DNA of 64,000 nucleotides from an uncultured Prevotellaceae bacterium (GCA_902792635.1 CADBAG010000001.1:92860-156859), one strand, 5' to 3'; numbered from the stretch's first letter, positions 7,333 through 17,105 are shown. Notes: generated by a model from the sequence alone, not told the origin. A program made the numbers and translations.

Positions 7333-8976
7333 TTATTTCGTTGGTACTTCGAACTTGTCGCCGGTCTCCTTGACGAGCTTTTCTTTGAAAGATTCGGAGT
7401 AGCCAGGACGCTGCACGGTGGCACCGATACCTTCCGGTGTGCGCTCGAACTTACCGTCTTTCTCCGGCTTCACGATCATGTCGTTGTACTTCACGATGAG
7501 GTGGAAAGCGAGCTGCTGCCAACGGGCGAGCATCTGCTGAGCTTTCTCGTTGCTGTAATCGTTGAGATAACGGAGAGCTGCTGCTTTATCCGATTTATAG
7601 AGTTCAGTAGCCTTTGCCTCTACTGAAGCCTGATTAGCAAGATAACTGTTGTCGAGACTGTCGCGTACCTCCTTGAGACTCGGGAACATCAGCGAATAGC
7701 GCGGATAGACCATGTTGCTCACCCAGTTGCATACCCAGTATGCATTTTTCATGGAGAATGTCACGGCGTCAGCACCCGGTGTGTTGTAGCACTCCGGCTG
7801 CACGGTGTTGCCACAGTAGATCGGTGTGTAAGCCACCATGTTACCATCGTCGTTGCCGAACCACAGTACGCCACCGATCTCACGCGGCATCCATGAACGC
7901 ATCTGTGAGACATAAGAGAAGCCTGTCTGTTGTGTGGAGGTTGGACGCTCGTTGAAATACTGCTTGCCATTGACCTTGAAGAACAATGGAGTGGGGCGAT
8001 AAGGCATCTGCCAGATACCCCCACCGATATCCTTGCCATCGGCCACAGACATCACCGTGCCTTCGAAGTGGTCGCGCATATCAGCCTCGAGGTCTTTGAC
8101 GCTCAGCTTCTTGTCGGGGATAATCCAGAGCGGCATGTCCTCAGCATTCTTGTCCTTGCCAAGAGCCCAGGGGAGCCAGCGGCTCATATCCTTATGATGA
8201 TTGAAGAAGCTCCACACGCGCGCATCGCAGATACGGCGGCCGGAGAAGTCGGGGAAAGCATAGGTATTCTTCCACGAGAAATCCTTGTCGGAGCCTTTGT
8301 ACCAGCCTTTCTCTTTGGCGAAGCTGACGACATTCTTACTGTGCAGCACCTCGGTTTTATACTGTGAAAATACGCCGATGCGGCTCTGGTTGGCATGACC
8401 ACAGATCGCATTGTCAGGGATACGTACAGCGACCCATACCACTTTCTGCTTCTTGTCGCCACCGCAGCCCATCATCTCCATGATCCAAGCCTCGTTGGGG
8501 TCGCAGATGGTGAAGGTCTCACCCTCAGAGTTGTAGCCGTATTTCTCAGCGAGAGAGGTCATGACCTTGATGGCTTCGCGTGCAGTCTTGGAGCGCTGCA
8601 AAGCGATATAGATCAGTGAGCCGTAATCGATGATACCTGTGGTATCGACCATCTCTTCGCGGCCACCGTAGGTCGTCTCACCGATAGTCACCTGGAACTC
8701 ATTGATGTTGCCGATGACATTGTAGGTCTGTGGTGCCTCGGGGATCTCACCGTGATACTTCTTTGTATCCCAGTCGATGATCTTACGCATCGTACCTTTA
8801 GGATGAGTACCTGCTGCATAGTGGGCCAAGCCGATGAACATACCATAGTCGTCGGCATTGTAGGTACACATTACGGAGCCGTCAACGGATGCTCCCTTGC
8901 CCACGATGAAGTTAGTGCAAGCGGAAGCGGCCGTCGCTACGATTAAGAAAAGTGCTGTCAGTATATGTTTCCTCAT
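7333..8976 (-). CDS. C69-family peptidase (dipeptidase-like), exported
   Basis: A 547-residue N-terminal-nucleophile hydrolase. A signal peptide of 19 residues (MRKHILTALFLIVATAASA) is followed by Cys20 in ACTNFIVGKGAS; C69/U34 peptidases use an N-terminal cysteine as nucleophile after processing. The body contains ETTYGGREEM, SEGETFTICDPNEAWIMEMMG and HANQSRIG, all typical of secreted C69 dipeptidases of Bacteroidota. It probably trims short peptides in the periplasm. It lies between the DUF4296 lipoprotein gene and the AI-2E gene on one strand. The Cys20 context could also be read as a weak lipobox, but the catalytic role is better supported. Confidence 0.9.
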   Translation of the reverse strand: MRKHILTALFLIVATAASACTNFIVGKGASVDGSVMCTYNADDYGMFIGLAHYAAGTHPKGTMRKIIDWDTKKYHGEIPEAPQTYNVIGNINEFQVTIGETTYGGREEMVDTTGIIDYGSLIYIALQRSKTAREAIKVMTSLAEKYGYNSEGETFTICDPNEAWIMEMMGCGGDKKQKVVWVAVRIPDNAICGHANQSRIGVFSQYKTEVLHSKNVVSFAKEKGWYKGSDKDFSWKNTYAFPDFSGRRICDARVWSFFNHHKDMSRWLPWALGKDKNAEDMPLWIIPDKKLSVKDLEADMRDHFEGTVMSVADGKDIGGGIWQMPYRPTPLFFKVNGKQYFNERPTSTQQTGFSYVSQMRSWMPREIGGVLWFGNDDGNMVAYTPIYCGNTVQPECYNTPGADAVTFSMKNAYWVCNWVSNMVYPRYSLMFPSLKEVRDSLDNSYLANQASVEAKATELYKSDKAAALRYLNDYSNEKAQQMLARWQQLAFHLIVKYNDMIVKPEKDGKFERTPEGIGATVQRPGYSESFKEKLVKETGDKFEVPTK

Positions 8977-8979
8977 AAT

Positions 8980-9042
8980 CTCATTATTACATTATTACAA
9001 TATTATAATGTTTCAATATTTCATTATTTCAATCTTTCAATA
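8980..9042. repeat. A/T-rich simple repeat between genes
   Basis: Short runs of the form ATTATTTCAATCTTTCAATA fill the gap between the DUF4296 and C69 genes. Read on the minus strand they resemble the GATTGAAA/AATGAAA minisatellite at 36314-36400. Confidence 0.6.
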
Positions 9043-9903
9043 TTACCTCATCACCTGTGGCCTCATCCTCTCTGAGTCCGGCACATTGGGGTTGACAGGA
9101 ATTCGTCCGTTAGGCGGTGTCATAGGCGTAGAAGGTGCATTGCTCTTCTTAGGATGTACTCGGATAAGTTGGATGTCGTGGATACTCATCAACTGGAGTG
9201 TCGTGGACGAACTGTTGGCATTGTTGTTCTTTGTCAGCAGGAAGAAACCGCGGATGCGCTTGATACCGAGGCTGTCGTTGTCCATGATCTGCAAGGTGGA
9301 AGGCATCGAAGAGGATAAGTGTGTCACTGTAGAGGCGACACTGTCGTTGCCTAATGTGGCAGAGAGCACTACGACGCCATCGCGCATGCCATCCTGGAAG
9401 ATGAAATCTGATTTGAAGCTGAGTAACAGAATGTCTCCTTTGTGGAAGGTCGTATCCGTCTTGAGGTCGAAGGAATAGAGGTTGAACGGCTCATTGGGGA
9501 TAAGAACAATCGACTTATCTCCATTCCATACATCGGCAGAGTCGCCCTGAGCCGTGACGCCACCTGTCGAGCCCGCACCCATCTTGTCAGCTTCCTCCTG
9601 CATACGGTCGGAGATATGCTGATACATGGTGTGGAGCTGGTCGGTGTGTCGCATGTAATAGACCATCGACGAGTCGAAGTCGCTTTGCGAGACATCATAT
9701 TTCTTTAATACTGCAGCACGATAAGCCACTGCGTTCTGCGCATACCCTCCCTTAGCCTGCTGCGCCATGGCATCAGCAAGATGATAGTCGTAGAGGATCT
9801 CCTCCATCTCGCCGGAGGAGATGATGTGCTTGTTGTCATCGCAACTCACGGTAAGGAGCGCTACGACGAATGCAGCAATAAAGAAAAATAATGTCTTTCG
9901 CAT
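9043..9903 (-). CDS. DUF4296 lipoprotein
   Basis: A 286-residue exported protein with a lipoprotein signal (MRKTLFFFIAAFVVALLTVSC, lipid site Cys21). Residues about 28-110 carry the DUF4296 pattern ISSGEMEEILYDYHLADAMA, a conserved Bacteroidota helical domain of unknown function, followed by a beta-rich region and a proline-rich tail. It follows lspA by 3 bp and the two are likely co-transcribed. This pairing places a lipoprotein directly beside the peptidase that matures lipoproteins. No enzymatic motif is visible. Confidence 0.8.
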   Translation of the reverse strand: MRKTLFFFIAAFVVALLTVSCDDNKHIISSGEMEEILYDYHLADAMAQQAKGGYAQNAVAYRAAVLKKYDVSQSDFDSSMVYYMRHTDQLHTMYQHISDRMQEEADKMGAGSTGGVTAQGDSADVWNGDKSIVLIPNEPFNLYSFDLKTDTTFHKGDILLLSFKSDFIFQDGMRDGVVVLSATLGNDSVASTVTHLSSSMPSTLQIMDNDSLGIKRIRGFFLLTKNNNANSSSTTLQLMSIHDIQLIRVHPKKSNAPSTPMTPPNGRIPVNPNVPDSERMRPQVMR

Positions 9904-9906
9904 GTT

Positions 9907-10578
9907 TTACTCTTTCTTCTGTTCTTCCTCAGAATGATCAGTCTTCTTCACTTTTCCTCGTGCGATGTTGACCGTCTCGCCGATAACTGCTAAGTCCTTC
10001 GAGCAGAAGAGCAACAGGCAGATGACGCCTGTCGTGATAGAAGCATCAGCGAAGTTGAACACCGGTGAGAAGAACGTGAAACTCTCTCCACCTACCAATG
10101 GCACCCATGTGGGCCATGTCGTATGGATGATCGGGAAATAGAACATATCCACGACTTTACCCATCAGGAAGCCGGCATAGCCTGAGCCGAACGGCACACT
10201 GTAGGAGACAGCGTATGGCGTAGAAGCCGTGAAGCACAACCCATAGAACAACGAGTCGATGATGTTGCCCGCTGCTCCGGCTAAGACCATGGAGAGGAAC
10301 ACGACATAGACCATGCGTCCTTTCTGCTTCACTACCTGATAGATGAACCAACCGATAGCTGCTACAGCCACGATACGCAAGACGCTGAGGAACAGCTTGT
10401 TGACAAAGGTCATGCCCCAAGCCATTCCGTTGTTTTCTATGAACGTGATATAGAACCAGTCGGTGACTCTTATCGACTCACCGAGGGTCATTGTTGTCTT
10501 GACGTGGAGCTTTATCACCTGATCGATGATGAGGATCAAGATGATGATCGCCCACGCCACCAGTCCTTTTCTCTTCAC
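9907..10578 (-). CDS. lspA: Lipoprotein signal peptidase II
   Basis: Cleaves the signal peptide from diacylglyceryl-modified prolipoproteins in the inner membrane. The 223-residue protein has four hydrophobic segments and the two catalytic aspartate motifs, GAAGNIIDSLFYG and FNFADASITTGV. It is longer than the roughly 165-residue E. coli enzyme because of an extra loop after the first motif and a charged C-terminal tail, a usual feature in Bacteroidota. The start overlaps the end of the TraR/DksA-like gene by 4 bp. The gene product would process the DUF4296 lipoprotein encoded next. Confidence 0.95.
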   Translation of the reverse strand: MKRKGLVAWAIIILILIIDQVIKLHVKTTMTLGESIRVTDWFYITFIENNGMAWGMTFVNKLFLSVLRIVAVAAIGWFIYQVVKQKGRMVYVVFLSMVLAGAAGNIIDSLFYGLCFTASTPYAVSYSVPFGSGYAGFLMGKVVDMFYFPIIHTTWPTWVPLVGGESFTFFSPVFNFADASITTGVICLLLFCSKDLAVIGETVNIARGKVKKTDHSEEEQKKE

Positions 10579-10952
10579 TTCTTTCGTGCGTTTTTGGTAG
10601 ACACATTGAGTGTCGCGTGAGGTACCAGGCGCAACCGCTCCTTAGGGATGAGCTCTCCTGTGATGCGGTCGATGCCATAGGTCTTGTTCTTGATTCTTAT
10701 GAGCGCAGCCTCGAGCGACTGAATGAACTTATACTCGCGCTGTGCTTTCTGAATGAGATTCTCACGCTCGATGACCTCCGTGCCTTCCTCCAAGATATGG
10801 TAGGTCGGCGCGGTGTCAGCATCAGTGTTGTTACCCTTGTTGCTCAACTCCTGCATGGCGTCGTTGTAGCTCTGCCTTGCAATCTTGAGCTTCTTATTGA
10901 TAATCTCACGGAACTCTTCCAACTCTTCGTCAGAGTAACGCTTTACTTGCAT
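10575..10952 (-). CDS. TraR/DksA-like protein lacking the zinc cysteines
   Basis: A 125-residue protein with an N-terminal coiled coil (residues about 5-90) and a C-terminal globule ending in TGELIPKERLRLVPHATLNV. That segment matches the DksA C-terminus, where RL...P.A is followed by CxxC, but the protein contains no cysteine at all, so the zinc finger is lost. DksA proteins bind in the RNA polymerase secondary channel. Whether this form still does cannot be told from sequence. It sits between ileS and lspA, an arrangement common in Bacteroidota. Confidence 0.85.
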   Translation of the reverse strand: MQVKRYSDEELEEFREIINKKLKIARQSYNDAMQELSNKGNNTDADTAPTYHILEEGTEVIERENLIQKAQREYKFIQSLEAALIRIKNKTYGIDRITGELIPKERLRLVPHATLNVSTKNARKK

Positions 10953-10996
10953 GACTATTAAGAATGATAATTAATATGGTAATTAATCCTGAATAA

Positions 10997-13900
10997 TTAG
11001 TCTTTCTCTACTTTGATGTTGAGTTTATACTCATCCATGTCCACTTCCGTGCCATCGTTGTCGGCAACGATGATGGAGTTGGCGAGCACCTGACTCTTGA
11101 TGAGGTCGCCGAATGCTTCGATAGCAGCGTTGGTCTCCTCGTGAGGAGCCACGGTGAGCTTGATACGATCCGTGATCTCGAGCCCGCTCTCCTTACGGAG
11201 GTTCTGGATACGGTTGATGAGCTCACGGGCTGTACCTTCCTTCTTCAGTTCCGGTGTCAGCTCTACCTCAAGGGCCACAGTGAGGTTGCCCTCATTGCTC
11301 ACGAGCCATCCGGGGATATCCTCAGAGATGATCTCAACGTCGGCAGCCTCCACGGTGACGGGCTGGCCCTCGACATCGAAGGAGATAGAGCCGTTCTTCT
11401 CAAGAGAAGAGATCTCATCCTGAGACAGACCGTTCATCTTAGCAGCCACACCCTTCATGAGCTTGCCGAACTTCTTACCCATGACGCGGAAGTTACACTT
11501 CACTTTCTTCACGAGGAAGCCACTGTCCTCCACGAAGGAGAGCTCCTTGACGTTGACTTCATTCTTGATAAGGTCAGCGACAGCCTCGATGTGATTCTTC
11601 TGCTCATCGTCGACGGCGGGGATCATGATCTTAGCCAACGGCTGACGCACCTTGATGTTCACCTTACGGCGCAGGGCGAGGACCATCGACGTGATTTGCT
11701 GAGCCACCTTCATGCGAGCCTCAAGGTCAGCGTCGATCTCACTCTCATCGACCTTCGGGAAGGTGTCGAGATGTACGCTCTCAAGCTTGCCGCCGAGGTC
11801 ATGATAGAGCTCATCAGCGAAGAAAGGAGCGAACGGAGCAAGCACCTTGCTCACGGTCATGAGACAGGTGTAGAGCGTCTGATAAGCGCTGAGCTTGTCC
11901 TCACTCATCTCCTTACCCCAGAAACGCTTACGGTTCAGACGTACGTACCAGTTGCTGAGGTCATCGTTGACGAAAGCATCGATGAGACGTCCTGCACGCG
12001 TCGGATCATAGTTGTCAAGCTCTGTCTGCACACCCTTGACGAGCGTATTCAGGCAGGAGAGGATCCAGCGGTCAATCTCTGTACGCTTCTCCAAAGGCAC
12101 CTGTGCCGTCTCGGGATCGAAGTTGTCCACATTAGCATAGAGTGCGAAGAAGCTATACGTATTATATAATGTGCCGAAGAACTTACGGCGGCACTCATCC
12201 ACACCATTGGGATCAAACTTCAGGTTGTCCCACGGCTCCGAATTGGTGAGCATATAGAAGCGCACGGGGTCGGCACCGTACTTGTTGATCATCTCAAACG
12301 GGTCGGTGACGTTGCCTACGTGCTTACTCATCTTGTTACCCTTGGCATCGAGCACGAGACCGGAAGAGATCACGTTCTTGAAGGCCACGGAGCCGAAGAC
12401 CATCGTAGCGATGGCATGGAGCGTGAAGAACCAGCCACGTGTCTGGTCCACACCCTCGTTGATGAAGTCGGCAGGGAAGAAGGCGGGAGGAACCGGTGTG
12501 CCTGTGTACGTGCTGTGTACGAGCTCATTGCGGTATTCAGCCTCACTCTTGCCTGTAGCCTTCAGGCCCTCGGGAGCAATCTCGCCCTCGAACGGGTAGT
12601 GGAGCTGAGCGTAAGGCATGGAACCTGAATCGAACCACACATCGATAAGGTCGCTCTCACGCTTCATCGGCTTGCCCTCGTCGCTGACGAGGATGATGCG
12701 GTCGATATAAGGACGGTGGAGGTCAATCTTATCATAGTTCTCCTCACTGAAGTCGTTTACTACAAAGCCCTTGTCCTTGAAGGGGTTGCTCTTCATGAAT
12801 CCGGCTTTCACCGACTTCTCGATCTCGTTGTAGAGCTCCTCGATAGAGCCGATGCACTTCTCGTGACGGTTCTCATCGCGCCAGATAGGCAGCGGTGTGC
12901 CCCAGAAACGTGAACGGGAGAGATTCCAGTCGTTGAGGTTCTCGAGCCAGTTGCCGAAGCGGCCTGTGCCCGTGCTCTCCGGCTGCCAGTGGATGGTCTT
13001 GTTGAGAGCTACCATCTCCTGCTTCTTCGCCGTGTCGCGGATAAACCAGCTATCGAGAGGATAATAGAGAATAGGCTTGTCGGTACGCCAGGAGTGAGGA
13101 TAGTTGTGCACCATCTTCTGAATCTTATAAGCTGTACCTTCCTGCTTCATCTCCATGCAGATGACGATGTTCAGATCCTCAGACTTCTCTGAAGCCTTGC
13201 GGTCCCATACGCCATCGGGGTTGAATTTCGGATCGTATGCGTTCTTTACGTAGTCGCCCTCGTGGTGCTTATATGCCTCCACGTCGACGCAGTGCTCGAC
13301 AAAGTTATCATCGAGGTCGCTGAGCACATAATATTTACCCTGAAGGTCCACCATAGGACGCGTCTCACCCTGCTTGGAGATGAGGTAAAGGGCCGGAATC
13401 TTAGCGTCAGCTGCTACCTTGGCATCATCAGCACCGAAGGTCGGAGCGATATGCACGATACCGGTACCATCCTCTGTCGTCACATAGTCGCCGGGGATGA
13501 CGCGGAAAGCCTCCTCAGCCATCTCCACGAACTTGTCGCGGCCATCCTTGCTTGTGAACACCTTCTCAGGATGCTGCTCGGCATAGTCGTTGACAAACTT
13601 ATGGCTGTACTGGCTCACCTTCTCGCAAGACTTGACCCACGGCATGAGCTGCTGATAGTGCAGTCCTACGAGGTCAGCACCTTTCATGCGGTCGATGATC
13701 TTCCAGGCGCAGCCTTTCTTGTCCTTGTCGAAAGCAGGCAGTTCACCTTCCTTCACCTCCTGTGCGGGATCGAGATAAGCCGACAGACGGCTCTCGGCGA
13801 GGATAGCGGTGATAGGCTCACCATCGTAAGGATTATATGTCTCCACCACCACATAGTCTATCTTCGGACCTACGCAGAGTGCTACGTTGGAAGGAAGGGT

Positions 13901-14617
13901 CCACGGTGTTGTCGTCCAGGCGAGGAACATGGGTTTGCCCCATTTGGTCCAAGCCTCACGTGGATCGGTGATGAGGAACTGAGCCGTGACCGTCGTATCC
14001 TTCACGTCGCGGTAGCAGCCCGGCTGGTTCAGCTCGTGCGAGCTCAGACCGGTACCGTCTGCAGGAGAGTACGGCTGGATAGTGTAGCCCTTATAGAGTA
14101 GTCCCTTGTTGTAGAGCTGCTTGAGGAGCCACCACAGTGTCTCAATATACTTGTTGTGGAAGGTCACATAAGGATGCTCGAGGTCGACGAAATAGCCCAT
14201 CTTCTTCGTGAGCTCATCCCACTCCTTCGTGAAACGAAGCACATCCTCGTGGCAGTGACGGTTGTATTCTTCAACGGAAATCTTTGTGCCGATATCCTTC
14301 TTTGTGATATGCAGTTCCTTCTCCACATTGATCTCCACGGGCAGTCCGTGAGTATCCCAACCAGCCTTACGCTTCACCTGGAAGCCCTGCATGGTCTTGT
14401 AGCGGTTGAATGTATCTTTGATGGAACGGGCCAGCACATGGTGAATACCGGGGTGACCGTTGGCTGAAGGAGGACCTTCAAAGAAAATGAACTTAGGACA
14501 ACCCTCACGTTCATCAATGCTCTTGTGGAAGATATCATTCTTCTCCCACTCTGCTAACACTTCATCGTTGGTCTTGGTAAGGTCAAGACGGTCGTGCTCG
14601 GCAAATCTCTTAGCCAT
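10997..14617 (-). CDS. ileS: Isoleucyl-tRNA synthetase, IleS2 type with altered HIGH motif
   Basis: Charges tRNA-Ile with isoleucine. I start it at MAKRFAEHDR (14617), giving 1206 residues; the upstream ATG at 14668 overlaps the promoter element. The length and C-terminal extension fit the eukaryote-like IleS2 class. The catalytic signature normally reading H-x-G-H reads G57-I58-H59-H60 (in PPSANGHPGIHHVLARS), so its first and third residues are exchanged. The second motif is GNKMSKHVGN. This GxHH form has been described for IleS2 enzymes hyper-resistant to mupirocin. It heads the minus-strand series with dksA-like and lspA genes. Confidence 0.96.
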   Translation of the reverse strand: MAKRFAEHDRLDLTKTNDEVLAEWEKNDIFHKSIDEREGCPKFIFFEGPPSANGHPGIHHVLARSIKDTFNRYKTMQGFQVKRKAGWDTHGLPVEINVEKELHITKKDIGTKISVEEYNRHCHEDVLRFTKEWDELTKKMGYFVDLEHPYVTFHNKYIETLWWLLKQLYNKGLLYKGYTIQPYSPADGTGLSSHELNQPGCYRDVKDTTVTAQFLITDPREAWTKWGKPMFLAWTTTPWTLPSNVALCVGPKIDYVVVETYNPYDGEPITAILAESRLSAYLDPAQEVKEGELPAFDKDKKGCAWKIIDRMKGADLVGLHYQQLMPWVKSCEKVSQYSHKFVNDYAEQHPEKVFTSKDGRDKFVEMAEEAFRVIPGDYVTTEDGTGIVHIAPTFGADDAKVAADAKIPALYLISKQGETRPMVDLQGKYYVLSDLDDNFVEHCVDVEAYKHHEGDYVKNAYDPKFNPDGVWDRKASEKSEDLNIVICMEMKQEGTAYKIQKMVHNYPHSWRTDKPILYYPLDSWFIRDTAKKQEMVALNKTIHWQPESTGTGRFGNWLENLNDWNLSRSRFWGTPLPIWRDENRHEKCIGSIEELYNEIEKSVKAGFMKSNPFKDKGFVVNDFSEENYDKIDLHRPYIDRIILVSDEGKPMKRESDLIDVWFDSGSMPYAQLHYPFEGEIAPEGLKATGKSEAEYRNELVHSTYTGTPVPPAFFPADFINEGVDQTRGWFFTLHAIATMVFGSVAFKNVISSGLVLDAKGNKMSKHVGNVTDPFEMINKYGADPVRFYMLTNSEPWDNLKFDPNGVDECRRKFFGTLYNTYSFFALYANVDNFDPETAQVPLEKRTEIDRWILSCLNTLVKGVQTELDNYDPTRAGRLIDAFVNDDLSNWYVRLNRKRFWGKEMSEDKLSAYQTLYTCLMTVSKVLAPFAPFFADELYHDLGGKLESVHLDTFPKVDESEIDADLEARMKVAQQITSMVLALRRKVNIKVRQPLAKIMIPAVDDEQKNHIEAVADLIKNEVNVKELSFVEDSGFLVKKVKCNFRVMGKKFGKLMKGVAAKMNGLSQDEISSLEKNGSISFDVEGQPVTVEAADVEIISEDIPGWLVSNEGNLTVALEVELTPELKKEGTARELINRIQNLRKESGLEITDRIKLTVAPHEETNAAIEAFGDLIKSQVLANSIIVADNDGTEVDMDEYKLNIKVEKD

Positions 14618-14656
14618 AATATGTTTCTTTTTACCTTGTATTTTAATATTTAGGCG

Positions 14657-14664
14657 CAAAGTTA
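14657..14664 (-). promoter_or_regulatory. -7 element for ileS
   Basis: TAACTTTG on the minus strand, 40 bp before the ileS start. It is divergent from the engB element at 14688. Confidence 0.6.
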
Positions 14665-14687
14665 GCAAAAAAATAATAGATAATCAT

Positions 14688-14695
14688 TATCTTTG
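14688..14695 (+). promoter_or_regulatory. -7 element for engB
   Basis: TATCTTTG, about 20 bp before the engB ATG. Confidence 0.6.
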
Positions 14696-14714
14696 CACGT
14701 AAAAACATTTAATC

Positions 14715-15317
14715 ATGGAAATAAAGACAGCCGAATACACCATTTCCTCGCCCACAGTGACGATGTGCCCGAAAGACCATCGCCCGGAGTTTGCTTTTAT
14801 CGGACGAAGCAATGTGGGAAAGTCGAGCCTTATCAATATGCTCTGCAACCATAAAGGCCTTGCCAAGACCTCTGCCGTGCCGGGCAAGACGTTGCTCATC
14901 AACCACTTCATCATCAACCGCGAGTGGTACCTCGTCGACCTTCCGGGCTATGGCTATGCCAAACGTTCAAAGACGGAGCGCGACAAGCTCGACCGCATGA
15001 TCCGCTCGTATATCCTCCAGCGTGAGGAACTCGCCAATGTCTTTGTGCTCATCGACATCCGCCACGAGCAGCAGAAGCTCGACCGTGAGTTCGTCGACTG
15101 GCTCGGAGCAAGCAATATCCCGTTCTCCATCATCTTCACGAAGGCTGACAAGCTCAGCGTGGGTAAGGCTCGCGCCAATGCCAAGGCATGGATGGACGCG
15201 CTCCTCGACACGTGGGAGAGCCTCCCGCCTTATTTCATCACGTCAGCGGATAAGAAGACAGGCAAAGACGAAGTCCTCGATTATATCGGGAAGATTTTGA
15301 AAGATATTGAGGAATAA
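14715..15317 (+). CDS. engB: Ribosome-biogenesis GTPase YihA/EngB
   Basis: A 200-residue GTPase needed for large-subunit assembly. The G1 loop is [10 protein letters not shown] (near residue 31-40), G3 is [11 protein letters not shown] and G4 is TKADK. The length is standard for the family and no extra domain is present. The start at 14715 follows its promoter element closely. Seven bases separate it from the ABC-F gene on the same strand, so the two translation-related proteins are probably co-expressed. Confidence 0.95.
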   Translation: MEIKTAEYTISSPTVTMCPKDHRPEFAFIGRSNVGKSSLINMLCNHKGLAKTSAVPGKTLLINHFIINREWYLVDLPGYGYAKRSKTERDKLDRMIRSYILQREELANVFVLIDIRHEQQKLDREFVDWLGASNIPFSIIFTKADKLSVGKARANAKAWMDALLDTWESLPPYFITSADKKTGKDEVLDYIGKILKDIEE

Positions 15318-15323
15318 CAACAC

Positions 15324-17105
15324 ATGACACCATATTTAGATATTCAGGGTTTAACAAAGAGTTTTGGCGCCCAGGTCCTTTTTGAAGACATCAGCTTCTC
15401 TGTGGCTGAGGGTCAGAAGGTGGGACTCATTGCCAAGAACGGCACGGGAAAGTCCACACTCTTGGAGATCATCGCAGGCAAGGAGGGCTACGACAGTGGC
15501 TCCATCATCTTCCACAACGACATACGAATCGGTTATCTTGAGCAGACTCCGAAGTTTGATCCGGAGGAGTCGGTGCTCGACGCTTGCTTCAATCACCATG
15601 GCGATCCTGAGCGTGTATTGAAAGCCAAGCAGATCCTCACACAGCTGCATATCGATGACCTTCAGCAGCCGATGAAAGAGCTCAGCGGTGGTCAGCAGAA
15701 GCGTGTTGCGTTGGCCAATGTGCTCATCACGGAGCCTGACTTCCTCATCCTCGACGAGCCGACGAACCATCTCGACCTCGAGATGATCGTGTGGTTGGAA
15801 AATTATCTGTCGCGCTCCACACTGACACTGCTCATGGTGACCCACGACCGATATTTCCTCGACCACGTGTGCAATGTCATCCTTGAGCTCGACGACGAGA
15901 CGATCTATACCTACCGCGGCAACTACAGTTATTATCTTGAGAAACGGCAGGATAGAATCGACAACCGCCGGGCGGAGATCGCGCGTGCCAACAACCTCTA
16001 CCGCAAGGAACTCGAGTGGATGCGCTCTACCCCTCAGGCGCGGAGCCATAAGGCACGGTACCGTGAGGAGGCGTTCTACGAACTGCAGAATAAAGCTCAT
16101 CAGCGCATCGAGGAGCGGCAGATGCGGCTTAAGGCAAGCAATGTCTATATCGGTTCAAAGATCTTCGAGTGTCAGTATGTCTCGAAGAAGTTCACCGACT
16201 CGGAGGGCAACGATAAAATCATCCTCGATAACTTCTATTACAACTTCGCACGCTTCGAGAAGATGGGTATCGTAGGCAACAACGGTACGGGAAAGTCGAC
16301 GTTCATCAAAATGCTCTTGGGGCTCGTGCCACCCGACAGTGGTAAGTTCGATATCGGTGAGACGGTAAAGTTCGGCTATTTCTCTCAGGACGGACTGAAG
16401 TTTGACGACCAGCAGAAAGTGATCGACATCATCACAGATATCGCCGATTATATCGACTTGGGCGGCGGACGGAAGATGACGGCCTCACAGTTCCTCAACT
16501 ACTTCATGTTCACTCCTGAGCAGCAGCAGAACTATGTCTACAAGCTCAGTGGAGGAGAGCGCCGTAAGCTCTATCTCTGCACGGTGCTGATGAAGAATCC
16601 TAACTTCCTTGTGCTTGATGAGCCGACGAATGACCTCGACATCCAGACGCTGCAGGTCTTGGAGGAATATTTGCAGGACTTCCCCGGCTGCGTCATCGTG
16701 GTGAGCCACGACCGTTACTTCATGGATAAGGTTGTCGACCATCTGCTTGTCTTCCAGGGCAATGGCGTCATCAAGGATTTCCCCGGTAACTACACGCAGT
16801 ACCGTGAGTGGAAAGCCCTGAAGTCGGAGAAGGATGAAGCCACGGTCAAGAAGGAGAAGGCGGAGAAGAAAGACTATCATCACGATACGCGCAAACGCAT
16901 GTCATTCAAAGAGAAACGCGAGTTTGAACAGCTCACGAAAGACATCAAGGCCTTGGAAACGGAGCAGAAAGAGATTGAGACTGCCCTCTGCAGCGGCACG
17001 CTCTCTGTCGAAGACCTCACGGAGAAGAGCAAACGCCTGCCGGAGATTAAAGATGAGCTTGATGAGAAGGAGATGAGATGGTTGGAGCTCAGCGAGTTGG
17101 AATAA
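15324..17105 (+). CDS. ABC-F family ATPase (ribosome-associated)
   Basis: A 593-residue soluble protein with two ATP-binding cassettes and no membrane domain, the layout of ABC-F translation factors. Cassette 1 has AKNGTGKST and LSGGQQKRVALA; cassette 2 has GNNGTGKST and LSGGERRKLYLC. Both keep DEPTNHLD/DEPTNDLD Walker B motifs. A charged interdomain linker lies near residues 205-265 and a lysine/glutamate-rich coiled coil at about 500-590. Family members bind the ribosomal E site and adjust translation; some protect against antibiotics. Which subgroup this is cannot be settled by eye. Confidence 0.92.
   Translation: MTPYLDIQGLTKSFGAQVLFEDISFSVAEGQKVGLIAKNGTGKSTLLEIIAGKEGYDSGSIIFHNDIRIGYLEQTPKFDPEESVLDACFNHHGDPERVLKAKQILTQLHIDDLQQPMKELSGGQQKRVALANVLITEPDFLILDEPTNHLDLEMIVWLENYLSRSTLTLLMVTHDRYFLDHVCNVILELDDETIYTYRGNYSYYLEKRQDRIDNRRAEIARANNLYRKELEWMRSTPQARSHKARYREEAFYELQNKAHQRIEERQMRLKASNVYIGSKIFECQYVSKKFTDSEGNDKIILDNFYYNFARFEKMGIVGNNGTGKSTFIKMLLGLVPPDSGKFDIGETVKFGYFSQDGLKFDDQQKVIDIITDIADYIDLGGGRKMTASQFLNYFMFTPEQQQNYVYKLSGGERRKLYLCTVLMKNPNFLVLDEPTNDLDIQTLQVLEEYLQDFPGCVIVVSHDRYFMDKVVDHLLVFQGNGVIKDFPGNYTQYREWKALKSEKDEATVKKEKAEKKDYHHDTRKRMSFKEKREFEQLTKDIKALETEQKEIETALCSGTLSVEDLTEKSKRLPEIKDELDEKEMRWLELSELE

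Noticed and set aside
11141-12169. 342-residue plus-strand ORF
   Set aside because: Lies fully antisense to ileS and has no recognisable motif; a shadow frame.
14618-14668. N-terminal extension of IleS from the ATG at 14668
   Set aside because: The extra 17 residues overlap the -7 element at 14657-14664, and IleS homologues start near MAKRF.
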